Shown in pieces: positions 1 to 10,160 of a DNA stretch of 64,000 nt (position 1 is the first letter of the stretch; the number at the start of each line of letters is the position of its first letter). The stretch spans positions 2,365,547-2,429,546 of the forward strand of contig CP003940.1 in assembly GCA_000317655.1 (NCBI GenBank), written 5' to 3'. Source of the DNA: Cyanobacterium stanieri PCC 7202 (GTDB taxonomy: Bacteria; Cyanobacteriota; Cyanobacteriia; Cyanobacteriales; Cyanobacteriaceae). The position numbers and the translations under genes were made by a program. The notes beneath the pieces are model-generated. The model was not told the DNA's origin, did not search any database, and saw nothing but the letters and a program-made list of their open reading frames with translations.

Positions 1-1
1 A

Positions 2-250
2 AACTGTGTTCATGTTGCCCCTAATACTTTTTATATTGAGGATAATTTTGGTCGTTCCCGAGTTTATAATCAGAATGGGGATGAGGAGGATATTGTTCAA
101 GAGGCGATCGACACTTGCCCGGTGGACTGTATCCATTGGTTGGATTATACAGAAGTTAGGCAAAAGGAGGAGGAAAGAAAAAATCAAGAGGTGCGCCCCC
201 TTGGTTATCCGCAAGTTTTTTATCCCAAAAAAAACAAGAAAAAGAAGTAG
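2..250 (+). CDS. 4Fe-4S ferredoxin, C-terminal part (gene cut by window start)
   Basis: The open frame that reads through the window start gives NCVHVAPNTF, then an EDNFGRSRV stretch, then DTCPVDCIHWLDYTE and a lysine-rich tail ending at TAG. CVHVAP and CPVDC match the second half of a bacterial-type 4Fe-4S ferredoxin in which the first cysteines (CxxCxxC) lie upstream, outside the window. The CPVDCIHWxDYTE wording is typical of a conserved cyanobacterial/plastid soluble ferredoxin, an electron carrier in the cytoplasm. An overlapping ATG-initiated frame (6..254) is arginine-rich and resembles nothing, so it is treated as a shadow. The partner enzyme cannot be inferred. The family assignment is firm; the subfamily is less certain. 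Confidence 0.8.
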   Translation, partial: NCVHVAPNTFYIEDNFGRSRVYNQNGDEEDIVQEAIDTCPVDCIHWLDYTEVRQKEEERKNQEVRPLGYPQVFYPKKNKKKK

Positions 251-260
251 TTAGCTTTAT

Positions 261-283
261 TGGCTAGAGCCAGTAGTTTTTCA
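261..283 (+). terminator. weak intrinsic terminator after the ferredoxin gene
   Basis: A short hairpin (TGGCT / AGCCA, 261-272) is followed by GTAGTTTTTC, ten bases after the ferredoxin stop. The stem is only 4-5 bp, so this is a candidate only. Confidence 0.35.
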
Positions 284-301
284 AATAAAAATAGGGAAAC
301 C

Positions 302-329
302 ATTGCCTATTGCCCATTCCCCATTCCCT
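302..329. repeat. heptamer tandem array (ATTGCCY/ATTCCCY x4)
   Basis: Four consecutive 7-base units, ATTGCCT, ATTGCCC, ATTCCCC and ATTCCCT, occupy 28 bp between the ferredoxin gene and argC. This fits the short tandemly repeated repetitive (STRR) heptanucleotide arrays known from cyanobacterial intergenic DNA. The array at 14780-14807 uses nearly the same units. Confidence 0.7.
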
Positions 330-457
330 GACTTGATTACCCCACTTTTTTCTTAAACGCTAATTAGTCATGATTTGAGGAAAATTGCCGTTCAAAAGTG
401 CTATTTTCGTACTAAAATTCTGCAAAAGTGGGAATTATATATTAAATCATTAAGATT

Positions 458-1516
458 ATGACTGAGTCGCAAAAAGTTGCTGTGGGAATTGTGGGTGCTT
501 CTGGTTATGGTGGGGTGCAGTTGGTTAAGTTGCTGTCGGAGCATCCCGAGGTGGAGATTGTATATTTGGGGGGAGATAGCAGTGCTGGAAAAGATTATGC
601 TGATTTGTATCCCCATTTGGGTCATTTGATCCAAAACAAAGTCGAGCCTATTGATTTAGATGTGATAGCTTCTCGTTGTGAGGTGGTATTTTTGGGCTTA
701 CCTAATGGTTTGGCTTGTAAGTTTGCTCCTAAGTTGATTGAGAGGGGGTGTAAGGTTTTGGATTTATCGGCGGATTATCGTTTTACAAGTCTTGAAACTT
801 ATACGGCGTGGTATCAGACAGAGAGGGATGACGGTGCGATCGCCTCTAGTGCAGTGTATGGCTTACCTGAGTTATATCGAGAACAAATTAAAAATAGTTC
901 CCTCATCGGTTGTCCGGGTTGCTATCCTACGGCTAGTTTACTCGCTCTCTCCCCATTAATTAAACAGGGTTTAATTCTACCTGAAACCATCATTATCGAT
1001 GCCAAATCGGGTACCTCTGGGGGAGGTAGACAGGGAAAAATTAATTTACTGTTGGCAGAAGCAGATAATTCCCTAGGTGCCTATGGAGTGGCGAAACATA
1101 GACATACCCCTGAGATAGAACAAATTTGCTCAGATTTAGCCCGTAGTGATGTCAAAGTCCAATTTACACCCCACTTAATTCCCATGGTAAGGGGCATCCT
1201 CTCTACGGTGTATGCTACTTTACGAGATCCCGGTTTGGTGAGGGAAGATCTGATTACCATTTATAATGCTTTTTATCGGTCATCTCCTTTTGTAAAAATT
1301 TTACCCAATGGTACTTATCCCCAAACTAAATGGGCTTGTGGTACTAATTTGGCATATATTGGCATAGAAGTTGATCCGCGCACGGGTAGAATTATTGTTA
1401 TGTCTGCCATTGATAATTTGATCAAAGGACAAGCAGGACAAGCGGTTCAATGTCTTAATCTGATTATGGGTTGGGATGAGGATTTAGGTTTACCAAAGTT
1501 AGGATTTTACCCTTAA
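458..1516 (+). CDS. argC: N-acetyl-gamma-glutamyl-phosphate reductase
   Basis: This enzyme carries out the third step of arginine synthesis, the NADPH-dependent reduction of N-acetyl-glutamyl-5-phosphate to the semialdehyde, in the cytoplasm. The 352-residue product has the N-terminal nucleotide-binding motif GASGYGG (residues 13-19) and the active-site cysteine C155 in GCPGCYPT. The C-terminal half carries the conserved HRHTPEIEQ segment and a [10 protein letters not shown] stretch. The length is normal for the family. The ATG at 458 begins close to the glycine-rich motif as expected. It stands alone with respect to other arg genes; recN follows closely on the same strand. Confidence 0.97.
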   Translation: MTESQKVAVGIVGASGYGGVQLVKLLSEHPEVEIVYLGGDSSAGKDYADLYPHLGHLIQNKVEPIDLDVIASRCEVVFLGLPNGLACKFAPKLIERGCKVLDLSADYRFTSLETYTAWYQTERDDGAIASSAVYGLPELYREQIKNSSLIGCPGCYPTASLLALSPLIKQGLILPETIIIDAKSGTSGGGRQGKINLLLAEADNSLGAYGVAKHRHTPEIEQICSDLARSDVKVQFTPHLIPMVRGILSTVYATLRDPGLVREDLITIYNAFYRSSPFVKILPNGTYPQTKWACGTNLAYIGIEVDPRTGRIIVMSAIDNLIKGQAGQAVQCLNLIMGWDEDLGLPKLGFYP

Positions 1517-1585
1517 GGAAAATGGATGATTGATGATGAAAAACCATTGTCAATTTTCCATGTAGAAAACGCTCAATCAAATTTA

Positions 1586-3331
1586 ATGTTAATTTCTATT
1601 CGTATTGATAATTTTGCTTTAGTTGATCATTTAGATTTAGAGTTAGGACGAGGATTGAATGTTTTAACGGGGGAAACGGGCGCGGGAAAGTCGATTATTT
1701 TGGATGCCATTGATGTGGTATTGGGCGGTAAGGCAAATAATCGTATGATTCGCCATGGGGAAGCTAAGGCGGTGGTGGAGGCGACTTTTTATAGTAATCC
1801 TAATTTGGAGGTGTGGTTAGAGGAACAGGATTTAGATTCTTTTCATGATGGCACGGTGGTATGTAGTCGGGATTTGACTTTTAAAAAAGGTACTTTTCGC
1901 TCTCGTAGTCGGGTTAATGGGGTGATAGTTAATAAACAGGTTATCATGGCTCTGCGCGATCGCCTCTTAGAAATTACCGTGCAGGGGGAAACGGGGGAGT
2001 TATTCGCCACTGCCACCCAAAGGGATTTATTAGATGCCTATGGAGGAAAAAACCTCCTCCAACAACGGGCATTAGTAAATGAAGCCTTTACCACCATGGA
2101 AAATGCCCATCAAGCGCTCATTGCCCGTCGTCAGTCGGAACAACAACGGCTACAAAGGTTAGATTTATTAAAGCATCAGATTAAGGAGTTGAATAGTATC
2201 CATCTACGGGATGCTGACGAGTTGGAACAGTTGGAAATAGAGAGCGATCGCCTCACCCACGTGGTAGAATTGCAACAACTAAGCTACCAAGCCTATAACC
2301 TTTTATATCAAAGCGAAACCGAAGAAAGTGCCACCGCTGATATTTTGGGCAAGGCAGAAGGGGTATTGATGGAAATGGTTAATTACGACAAGGAGTTAAC
2401 CAGTATCTTGGAAATGGTACAAGCCGCCCTGAATCAAATTGTGGAGGCAGGACATCAAATTCATAGTTATGGATCGGGGCTAGAAGGAGATCCTGATAGA
2501 TTGGAGGAGGTAGAGGAAAGGATTAGAACCTTAAAGCGTATTTGTCGTAAATATGGCCCTAGTTTGGCAGAAGTGATTAAATATCACCAAGGGTTAAAGG
2601 AAGAGTTAGTAAATTTAGAAAAAAATGAGCGCTCCATTGAAGAGTTAGAGACTGAATACGAACAAATCAAAACCAAAACCCTTGATTTATGTCAAAAATT
2701 AACCAATTTGCGCATCACCGCTGCTTCAAAATTAGAAAAACAACTCACCTCGGAGTTAAAACCTTTGGGTATGGAAAAGGTGTTATTTCAGTGTCGTTTA
2801 ACCCCCACCAAGCCCACCACCACGGGCTGTGATCAGGTCGAATATTATTTTAGCCCCAACCCAGGGGAAGATTTACAACCCCTTGCCATGACTGCATCAG
2901 GGGGGGAAATGAGTCGTTTTCTTTTGGCTCTGAAATCTTGTTTTTCCGATACCCAAACCGATGCTAAAACCCTTATTTTTGATGAAATTGATGCGGGGGT
3001 TTCGGGAAAAGTAGCACAGGCGATCGCCCATAAACTACATAAATTAAGTAATCAGCATCAAGTGTTATGTGTTACCCATCAGCCCCTAGTAGCCGCCATG
3101 GCAGATAATCATTTTCGGGTATCTAAACACCTCATAAAATCAGCCTCCGAAGAGAAATCTGGCAAGGAAATTCGTACCATTGTCAAAATTACCCCTCTCC
3201 AAGATCAAAATTCTCGCCGAGACGAATTGGCTGAACTTACAGGAGGACATTCCGCCACCGAAGCCCTCGCTTTTGCTGATTCTTTATTGGCAAAAGCAAG
3301 TAAAGAAAAAAAATCTATACTTTCATCATAG
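1586..3331 (+). CDS. recN: DNA repair protein RecN
   Basis: RecN is an SMC-like ATPase used in recombinational repair of double-strand breaks. Walker A is GETGAGKS near the N terminus. The ABC signature (TASGGEMSR) and Walker B (TLIFDEIDAGVSG) lie in the C-terminal third, and the middle is a long heptad-rich coiled coil. From the ATG at 1586 the product is 581 residues and begins MLISIRIDNFALVDHL, which matches the usual RecN start. An in-frame ATG at 1526 would add 20 residues unlike the family, although it has an AAGGA-like sequence just upstream. It follows argC closely. No LexA-type operator was recognised. Confidence 0.95.
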   Translation: MLISIRIDNFALVDHLDLELGRGLNVLTGETGAGKSIILDAIDVVLGGKANNRMIRHGEAKAVVEATFYSNPNLEVWLEEQDLDSFHDGTVVCSRDLTFKKGTFRSRSRVNGVIVNKQVIMALRDRLLEITVQGETGELFATATQRDLLDAYGGKNLLQQRALVNEAFTTMENAHQALIARRQSEQQRLQRLDLLKHQIKELNSIHLRDADELEQLEIESDRLTHVVELQQLSYQAYNLLYQSETEESATADILGKAEGVLMEMVNYDKELTSILEMVQAALNQIVEAGHQIHSYGSGLEGDPDRLEEVEERIRTLKRICRKYGPSLAEVIKYHQGLKEELVNLEKNERSIEELETEYEQIKTKTLDLCQKLTNLRITAASKLEKQLTSELKPLGMEKVLFQCRLTPTKPTTTGCDQVEYYFSPNPGEDLQPLAMTASGGEMSRFLLALKSCFSDTQTDAKTLIFDEIDAGVSGKVAQAIAHKLHKLSNQHQVLCVTHQPLVAAMADNHFRVSKHLIKSASEEKSGKEIRTIVKITPLQDQNSRRDELAELTGGHSATEALAFADSLLAKASKEKKSILSS

Positions 3332-3855
3332 TATTTTTTTTGATTATTTTTTCTTATTTGTACATAATTAATCTCTCTTTTTAGCCCATTATTTGCACTT
3401 TTTTAGTATTTATAATCTTATTTTGTTAACTTATAAAATAGCTTATATTTTATGAAAAATATTTTTTATAAGTGCTTTTGTCTGCAAACATAGATAGGTT
3501 TACTTAAGAGCATATAATGTATTTCAAAAAAATAAAACAAAAGTAAATTCTCTGAAAAAGATTCTTATTGACTATACCTATCAATTAATTATTATCATCT
3601 TAATTGCTGTGGAGATAATTTAGATTGCGTCGAACTTTTGTATGGTAAATTACCAATGACTATAATTTGATGATAGCTACTGTAACCCCTGTGATATGCG
3701 TAAAAATAGCATTTTTGATCATCTTTGACTATCCTAACAATTTATTATTTGCTCAAAAAATATTATCCACAAGACTATAGATTTTATCATCCCTTCCAGA
3801 CAAATTTGATATTTGCTATTAGCAATTAGTCAAATCAGCAAAGTATAAAAAACTA
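3332..3855. other. AT-rich spacer without a supported gene
   Basis: This is about 520 bp of very AT-rich DNA between recN and the large kinase gene. Apart from an imperfect AT-only inverted repeat around 3429-3473, I see no coding frame, tRNA or GC-stemmed hairpin. The promoter-like element follows at 3856. Confidence 0.5.
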
Positions 3856-3864
3856 TGTTATAAT
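3856..3864 (+). promoter_or_regulatory. extended -10 promoter candidate for the large kinase gene
   Basis: TGTTATAAT matches the extended -10 pattern TGnTATAAT exactly. It lies 85 bp before the ATG at 3950, implying a leader of about 80 nt. No good -35 is seen, which extended -10 promoters tolerate. Confidence 0.5.
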
Positions 3865-3949
3865 GAGCGAGACTTGCATCAATATTTCAGTGCTAAATCA
3901 TTAAAGTCAATTTAGGTTCATAAACTCTCTCAACAATATTTCTTAGTAA

Positions 3950-6900
3950 ATGATCTTGCTTCAAGGGTATCAAATTCTAAAAAAAGTTTATGAAGGAAAT
4001 CAGTCTTTGGTATATAGTGCTGTCAGGGAATTTGATCGTCAAAGGGTAATTATCAAGGTTCTCAAAAAAGATTATCCGACAATTTTAGAATTAGAAGAGT
4101 ATGAGAAAGAATATAGCCTAATTAAATCGTTGCAATCTGAGAGAATTATTCAAGTTTATGACTTACAAAAATACGAAAATTCTCGAGCTTTAGTCTTAGA
4201 AGATTTTGGCGGAAAGTCTCTGAAATTTCTATTAAGGGAAAAGGTTTTTTCTATTTCAGAAATTTTAGATATAGCTTTAAAAACCGTCGAGGGATTACAA
4301 GTAATTCACCATAAAAATATTATTCATAAAGATCTTAACTCCGCTAATATCACTTATAATCGTGATTCTAAAGAGTTAAAAATTATTGATTTTAATATTG
4401 CTGTCCGTGTCACTAAAGAAAATTATTATCAAGAATCCTCGAATATATTGGAAGGAAGGTTAGACTATATTTCCCCCGAGCAAACAGGTAGAATTAGGGC
4501 AAATTTAGATTATCGCACCGACTTTTATTCTTTGGGAATTACTTTCTATGAATTATTGACTAATAAATTACCTTTTGAGGCGGAAGATAGTTTAGAATTA
4601 ATCCATTCCCATATTAGTAAAAGTGCGATCGCCCCTAATCGTTTAAGCCCTGATATACCTGATATATTGAGCGACATTGTCATGAAATTGATAGAAAAAA
4701 ATCCTGACAATCGTTATCAAAGTGCATGGGGTTTAAAATTTGACCTAGAAAAATGTCTTTATCAATGGCAAACAAAAGGTTTTATTACCCCTTTTAAACT
4801 AGGGGAAAAAGATATATCCGATAAATTTGCTATTCCTAGCAAACTGTACGGCAGAAACAAAATTGTTAGAGATTTATTAGAGCAATGGAATGATTTTAAA
4901 GAAAAAAATACCGTAGAAATGACCTTAATAAGTGGTTATTCAGGTAGTGGAAAATCATCCTTGGTGGAGGATATATTTGAAAACATAAATAACCAAGGTT
5001 ATTATATTTCAGGAAAATTTGATCAAGTACAAAAAAATATTCCCTATAGTGCCTTTATTAGTGCCTTTCGTAAATTAGTAAAAAATAAGCTCAAAGAAAG
5101 TCAACAAAAACTAAATAACTGGAAGAACAGAATCTTAGAAAAAATCGGCAAAAACGGACAAATTATTATTGATGTCATTCCAGAAATTGAATTAATTATC
5201 GGTAAACAGCCCCCCGTACAACCCCTCAGTCCAGAAGAAGCACAAAATCGATTTAACCTTGTTTTTCAGCAATTTATGGATGCTTGTGTTTCAAAAGAAA
5301 CTCCCCTCATTTTATTTTTGGATGACTTACAATGGGCAGATCAGGCGACTTTAAAACTGATGGAATTGATGATGAATGATAGTAGTCTTCAACATTTATT
5401 CCTCGTGGGAGCCTATCGTAATAATGAAGTAAGTCCTGATAGTGATTTAGTTATTACCATTAATAAATTAAAAGAGCATCATCACTTAATTAAAGAATAT
5501 TATTTAGATAATTTAACCATAGAATATATTAATCAAATTTTAGTTGATACCTTAAAATGTGACTCCGATAAAATTGAAGAGTTAGGACAATTAATTTTTC
5601 AAAAAACAGGGGGTAATCCTTTCTTTTTACGCCAATTTTTACACATCCTATATAGTAAAGAATTAATTTCCTTTGATTATGAAAATTATGGTTGGCAATG
5701 GGATGTACAAAAAATTAGTCAACAAGACATTACCGATAATGTTATTGATCTCATTATTAATCAATACAATTACTTACCTCAAGTTAGCAAAAGTTTATTA
5801 AAAATAGCTAGTTGTATCGGTAATAGTTTTGATGTAGCTAGTCTATCTCTCATCAAAAACGAACCCTACGAAATCATTTATCAAAGGCTACAAATAGCGG
5901 TGAATAATGGGTTAATTTTATCTATTTCCCCAGGGGAAACCCCTGCCAAACAAGAGTATAAATTTTTGCATGATAAAGTACAACAGGCTGTATATAGCAT
6001 TATCGAGGAAGAAAAAAAATCTGTCTTACACCTACGCATTGGCAGATTATTCCTCAAAAGATATGATAAGAAGCAAATTGAAGATCGATTATTTGAAATC
6101 GTCGGACATCTAAACATCGGCAGACATTTAATTAAAGGGAAAAAAAATCTTGAAACATTAATTAAACTCAACTTAAAGGTAGGTAAAAAAGCAATGGAAG
6201 CCAATGCCTACTATGCGGCACAAATATATTTGGACATTGCTTGGCATTTGTTAAATGATGATAGTTGGCAAAATCAATATGATTTAACTCTGAAAGTTGC
6301 TATTGCTAAGGCAGAGTTAACCTATCTGAGTGCGGATTTTGACACCATGGAAATCATTGCCCAACAGGTTTTGGATAATGCCCATAGTATTTTGGAAAAA
6401 GTGCCTGTATATAAAATTATTATTGGTGCTAATGCCACTCAGCGCAAGACTTTGGATGCTATTCGTATGGGTAAAGAGGCTTTGTCAATGTTGGGAGTGG
6501 ATTTGCCTGAAAGTCCTAATCCTGATGTGGTGGGCTTGGAGTTACAAAAACTAGGTACTCAGTTGGAGGGTATTGAGGTAGAGGATTTAATCAATTTACC
6601 CGTGATGGAAAATGCCCAAGCAAAGGCAATCATGGATTTATTGGCGATTTTGTTCATTCCTTTTTTTCAGGGTATGCCAGAATTGATGCCTTTTATTGCT
6701 TCTATTATGGTGGGGTTATCTATTGGTCATGGTAATACTTCTACTTCGGCTTTGGGTTATGGGGTTTATGGTTTAGTTTTATCCAATTTTTTCGGGTTGG
6801 TGGAGACGGGTTTTCGTTTTGGTAGGTTAGCCATTGGGGTAATGGATAAATATCCTGATATTCAGGTGAGGGGGGTTACTCTCAATTTATATGCTGGTTG

Positions 6901-9358
6901 TATCCATCATCATCAAGCGCCTTCTCGTCAGGTGCTGTCCTTGTTAAGGATGAATTATGATACCAGTGTGGTTAATAAGGATTTGACAACGGCGGGTTGT
7001 ATTTTGGTGTATGGTTTTACCAGTTTTTTCTCGGGAATTGAGTTGAAGGTGTTGGAGAGGGAGTTACCTGAGTTTGATCAAGTTTTGGGGGAGTTTAAAC
7101 AGTTTTCTGCCAAAATTTATATTGATATTGTCTGGCAGACGGTACAAAATTTACGATTAAATCCTCCCGAGGTAGATTTGTTGGTGGGGGATGCCTATGA
7201 TGAGAGGGTGATGATTCCTAAACATATTCAGGAATTAGAATTAACAGCGATCGCTCAGTTACATACTTATAAACTAATGTTAAGGTATTTAGTGGCTAAG
7301 TATGAGAAAGCCAGACAGTCCATTGGTGAGGTAAAACCCTACCTGATGACCATTTCAGGGATTATGTTTTTCGGGGTATATCATTTTTATGCTGCCCTTA
7401 CCTACTGCGCCCTTTGGGATGAGGGTAAAAACCAAAGTGATAATCTCTTGGAGGAAATCGAATACCATCAAAATATTTTGGAAACATGGGCTAACAATGC
7501 ACCAATGAATTATGGGGCGAAATGGCACCTAGTAGAAGCCGAAAAACAAAGACTTTTGGGTAACAAGTCCTCCGCCATCGACAATTACGACATAGCTATC
7601 GATTTAGCAGAACAACATAATTATATCAACATAAGGGCGATCGCCCTTGAACTAGCAGGAAAATTTTACCTTGACTGGGGCAAAAAGAAACTAGCCAAAG
7701 AATATTTACAAGAATCATTCTATAACTACGGTTTATGGGGTGCCAATGCCAAAATTGAACAACTAGAACAAAAATATCCCCAATTCCTTAGTTATGCCAA
7801 CTTCGACATCGAGAGAGATAGTAAACCCACCGTCAACGATGGCAACAACAGCGATGACTTAGACTTAGCCACCGTCATGAAAGCCTCTCAGGCAATTTCA
7901 GGAGAAATAGTCCTTGATAACCTCCTGCAAACCCTCATGAAAATTTTATTAGAAAATGCAGGCGCCCAAAAAGGATGTTTATTACTATACCAGCCCAACC
8001 CTTCAGGGGAATTTGGTCAATTTACCATCGCCATCGACAGTAACGGAGAAATCGTCACCCTCTACCCGCACCGAGAAATCGGTGAAAGTGTGCCAGAATC
8101 TATTATTAATTACGTTGCCCGTACCCAAGAATATATCTGTCTCGACAACAGCGATTTGACAGGAGACTTTCTCAATGACACCTACATCAAAACCGTGCAT
8201 CCCTCCTCCATTATCTGTTATCCCCTCATCAACCAAGGCAAACTTTTGGGAGTAGTTTATTTAGAAAACAATATCACCTCCGGGGCTTGTCAGATTGGCA
8301 CTCGCCTAGAAATTTTACAACTTCTTTCTGGACAAGCCGCCATTGCCCTTACCAACGCCCAACTATACAAAGAAGGAAAACAACAGGAAAAACTACTACA
8401 ACAATTCCTCGAAGCCATCCCTGTGGGCATTGGAGTTTTAGACAAAGAGGGCAAACCATACTATGCCAATAAAACAGCCCAACAAATCCTCGGAAAAGGA
8501 GTAGTAAGTGGCATCACCAAAAATCAAATTTCTAACATTTATAATACTTATGTTGTGGGCACCGATCAACCCTATCCCAACGATAAATTAGCCATTGTGC
8601 GCGCCCTGAAGGGAGAAATATCCACCAACGATGACGTAGAAATCCGTAACGGGGAAAAAAGAATCCCTATTGAATCATGGGGGGCACCCATTTATGGCGA
8701 AGGGGATGAAATACAATTTGCCATGATTGCCTTTCAGGATATTACCAAGCGCAAAAAAGCAGATCAAATCCTCAAAGAGTATAACGCCATTTTAGAAGCA
8801 GAAGTAAAACAAAGAACCATTGCCCTAGAAGAAGCCAACAAACAACTATCCCGTCTAGTCAATGTTGACGGCTTAACCCAAATTCCTAACCGCCGTTGTT
8901 TCGATGAATATCTGGAAAAAGAATGGCAAAGACACCTCAGAAAACAATACTCCATTTCTCTATTACTCATCGATATTGATTACTTTAAACTATACAACGA
9001 TGAATATGGACACCAACAGGGGGATAACTGTTTAATACAAGTTGCCCAAGCCATCCAAAAAACCTTGCATCGTCCGGGAGATTTGGCTGCCCGTTACGGG
9101 GGAGAAGAATTTGTCGTCGTTTTGCCCGAAACATCCCCCCAAGGGGCATTAGTTGTTGGTCAAACCATTAGTAAGGCGGTGACATCTTTACAAATTGTTC
9201 ACCAAGAATCCTTAGTGAGTGACTATGTCAGTTTGAGTATTGGTACTGCTACCATGATTCCCGATGGAATTTCCAACCAAGAAACCCTCATTTCCCGTGC
9301 TGATAATGCTTTATATCAAGCTAAAGAAAGGGGTAGAAATACAGTTATCCAGTTTTAG
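3950..9358 (+). CDS. Ser/Thr kinase-like, AAA ATPase, GAF, PAS and GGDEF hybrid signalling protein
   Basis: This 1802-residue cytoplasmic sensor has five modules. (1) A protein-kinase fold, residues about 5-270, with K36 (VIIKVLKK), catalytic loop H126-K-D128-L-N, and DFN (147-149) where DFG is usual. (2) An AAA/STAND-type ATPase with Walker A GYSGSGKS (329-336) and Walker B with D458-D459 (FLDDLQWAD), followed by a long helical region. (3) A GAF domain, about 1305-1465. (4) A PAS domain, about 1482-1600. (5) A C-terminal diguanylate cyclase with GGEEF at 1717-1721 and an RxxD inhibitory site at 1708-1711. The kinase-AAA-GAF layout is common in cyanobacteria, usually ending in a histidine kinase; here the output is c-di-GMP synthesis. 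The cyclase motifs are intact. Kinase activity is uncertain because the metal-binding DFG glycine is Asn. The start follows the extended -10 at 3856. Confidence 0.9.
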   Translation: MILLQGYQILKKVYEGNQSLVYSAVREFDRQRVIIKVLKKDYPTILELEEYEKEYSLIKSLQSERIIQVYDLQKYENSRALVLEDFGGKSLKFLLREKVFSISEILDIALKTVEGLQVIHHKNIIHKDLNSANITYNRDSKELKIIDFNIAVRVTKENYYQESSNILEGRLDYISPEQTGRIRANLDYRTDFYSLGITFYELLTNKLPFEAEDSLELIHSHISKSAIAPNRLSPDIPDILSDIVMKLIEKNPDNRYQSAWGLKFDLEKCLYQWQTKGFITPFKLGEKDISDKFAIPSKLYGRNKIVRDLLEQWNDFKEKNTVEMTLISGYSGSGKSSLVEDIFENINNQGYYISGKFDQVQKNIPYSAFISAFRKLVKNKLKESQQKLNNWKNRILEKIGKNGQIIIDVIPEIELIIGKQPPVQPLSPEEAQNRFNLVFQQFMDACVSKETPLILFLDDLQWADQATLKLMELMMNDSSLQHLFLVGAYRNNEVSPDSDLVITINKLKEHHHLIKEYYLDNLTIEYINQILVDTLKCDSDKIEELGQLIFQKTGGNPFFLRQFLHILYSKELISFDYENYGWQWDVQKISQQDITDNVIDLIINQYNYLPQVSKSLLKIASCIGNSFDVASLSLIKNEPYEIIYQRLQIAVNNGLILSISPGETPAKQEYKFLHDKVQQAVYSIIEEEKKSVLHLRIGRLFLKRYDKKQIEDRLFEIVGHLNIGRHLIKGKKNLETLIKLNLKVGKKAMEANAYYAAQIYLDIAWHLLNDDSWQNQYDLTLKVAIAKAELTYLSADFDTMEIIAQQVLDNAHSILEKVPVYKIIIGANATQRKTLDAIRMGKEALSMLGVDLPESPNPDVVGLELQKLGTQLEGIEVEDLINLPVMENAQAKAIMDLLAILFIPFFQGMPELMPFIASIMVGLSIGHGNTSTSALGYGVYGLVLSNFFGLVETGFRFGRLAIGVMDKYPDIQVRGVTLNLYAGCIHHHQAPSRQVLSLLRMNYDTSVVNKDLTTAGCILVYGFTSFFSGIELKVLERELPEFDQVLGEFKQFSAKIYIDIVWQTVQNLRLNPPEVDLLVGDAYDERVMIPKHIQELELTAIAQLHTYKLMLRYLVAKYEKARQSIGEVKPYLMTISGIMFFGVYHFYAALTYCALWDEGKNQSDNLLEEIEYHQNILETWANNAPMNYGAKWHLVEAEKQRLLGNKSSAIDNYDIAIDLAEQHNYINIRAIALELAGKFYLDWGKKKLAKEYLQESFYNYGLWGANAKIEQLEQKYPQFLSYANFDIERDSKPTVNDGNNSDDLDLATVMKASQAISGEIVLDNLLQTLMKILLENAGAQKGCLLLYQPNPSGEFGQFTIAIDSNGEIVTLYPHREIGESVPESIINYVARTQEYICLDNSDLTGDFLNDTYIKTVHPSSIICYPLINQGKLLGVVYLENNITSGACQIGTRLEILQLLSGQAAIALTNAQLYKEGKQQEKLLQQFLEAIPVGIGVLDKEGKPYYANKTAQQILGKGVVSGITKNQISNIYNTYVVGTDQPYPNDKLAIVRALKGEISTNDDVEIRNGEKRIPIESWGAPIYGEGDEIQFAMIAFQDITKRKKADQILKEYNAILEAEVKQRTIALEEANKQLSRLVNVDGLTQIPNRRCFDEYLEKEWQRHLRKQYSISLLLIDIDYFKLYNDEYGHQQGDNCLIQVAQAIQKTLHRPGDLAARYGGEEFVVVLPETSPQGALVVGQTISKAVTSLQIVHQESLVSDYVSLSIGTATMIPDGISNQETLISRADNALYQAKERGRNTVIQF

Positions 9359-9371
9359 GTTACAAAAAATA

Positions 9372-10109
9372 CTATCTCCTAAACATCCATTCTAAACCAA
9401 TACTAACCTGAGAGTCTGCCTGTTGAATGGAATTTTGCCATTCTATCTGAGTAGATAAGCGCAAATTTCGATTGATGGCATAACCTGCCCCAATTTCGGT
9501 GATACCCACCTCATTACTACTACCTAAACCCAGAAAATTTTGGGTTACAAATACATCTGCCGCACCTTGGGGGGATAGGGCAAGGGCTAATCTTAATCCC
9601 ACATTCAAGCCATCGGTACTATAGCCATTGGTAGTAATGGAGCGATAACCCACCACTGGGGCAATGTTAAAATAACCCCCCAATGGTAATATATAATAAT
9701 TTAAATTGGCACTAACTGAGGTGCGATCGAGAGGATTTCCTTCGTCATCTTCCCCACTAAAAGAGGTGGCATATCTCGCACTAAAAGTGAGAGGGGTTTC
9801 GCCAATAAATACATCCTCTACCCCCACAGAAATACCTCCAATGCCATTGTTAGAGGGGAATTCACTATAACCAACCCTAAAGCGAGTGGGAAAACTAGGT
9901 TTATTTCTGATTTCATGCAACAAATCAGGGGTTTCCTCCAACCACTTTTGCCAAACAGGACTATTTTCTATCACTTCATCAGGCAAATTAAACTCTTGTG
10001 ATCTATTTTCAAAATCAACATTTTGAGCAGATACAGTCTGACTTATAAAAGGATATGTGAAGGTTAGGAGAGTTAGAGTATATTTATTGAGCAAAAAGTT
10101 AATTATCAT
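9372..10109 (-). CDS. exported beta-barrel-like outer membrane protein, unknown function
   Basis: This 245-residue protein has an N-terminal hydrophobic signal segment ending SQTVSAQN, consistent with cleavage after SA. The mature part has alternating polar/hydrophobic stretches rich in Gly, Tyr and Thr (for example TFSARYATSF, SVSANLNYYI, NVGLRLALAL, STQIEWQNS), which resembles outer-membrane beta strands, and it ends ...SIGLEWMFRR. I do not recognise a named family. It converges on the large kinase gene with only 13 bp between stops. It may be co-transcribed after hmpF, 51 bp upstream on the same strand. The location is inferred from composition and the signal peptide. Confidence 0.7.
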   Translation of the reverse strand: MIINFLLNKYTLTLLTFTYPFISQTVSAQNVDFENRSQEFNLPDEVIENSPVWQKWLEETPDLLHEIRNKPSFPTRFRVGYSEFPSNNGIGGISVGVEDVFIGETPLTFSARYATSFSGEDDEGNPLDRTSVSANLNYYILPLGGYFNIAPVVGYRSITTNGYSTDGLNVGLRLALALSPQGAADVFVTQNFLGLGSSNEVGITEIGAGYAINRNLRLSTQIEWQNSIQQADSQVSIGLEWMFRR

Positions 10110-10160
10110 TTGAGCTTTTACAGCATAATATATTATGGCAACAAGAGACTATCTATATTC

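Noticed and set aside
6-254. ATG-initiated frame at the window start
   Set aside because: It is Arg/Ile-rich with no family pattern, while the neighbouring frame reads a clear ferredoxin C terminus that continues through the window edge.
1526-1585. Upstream in-frame start of recN
   Set aside because: It would add 20 residues before the conserved RecN N terminus; kept only as an alternative because an AAGGA lies upstream.
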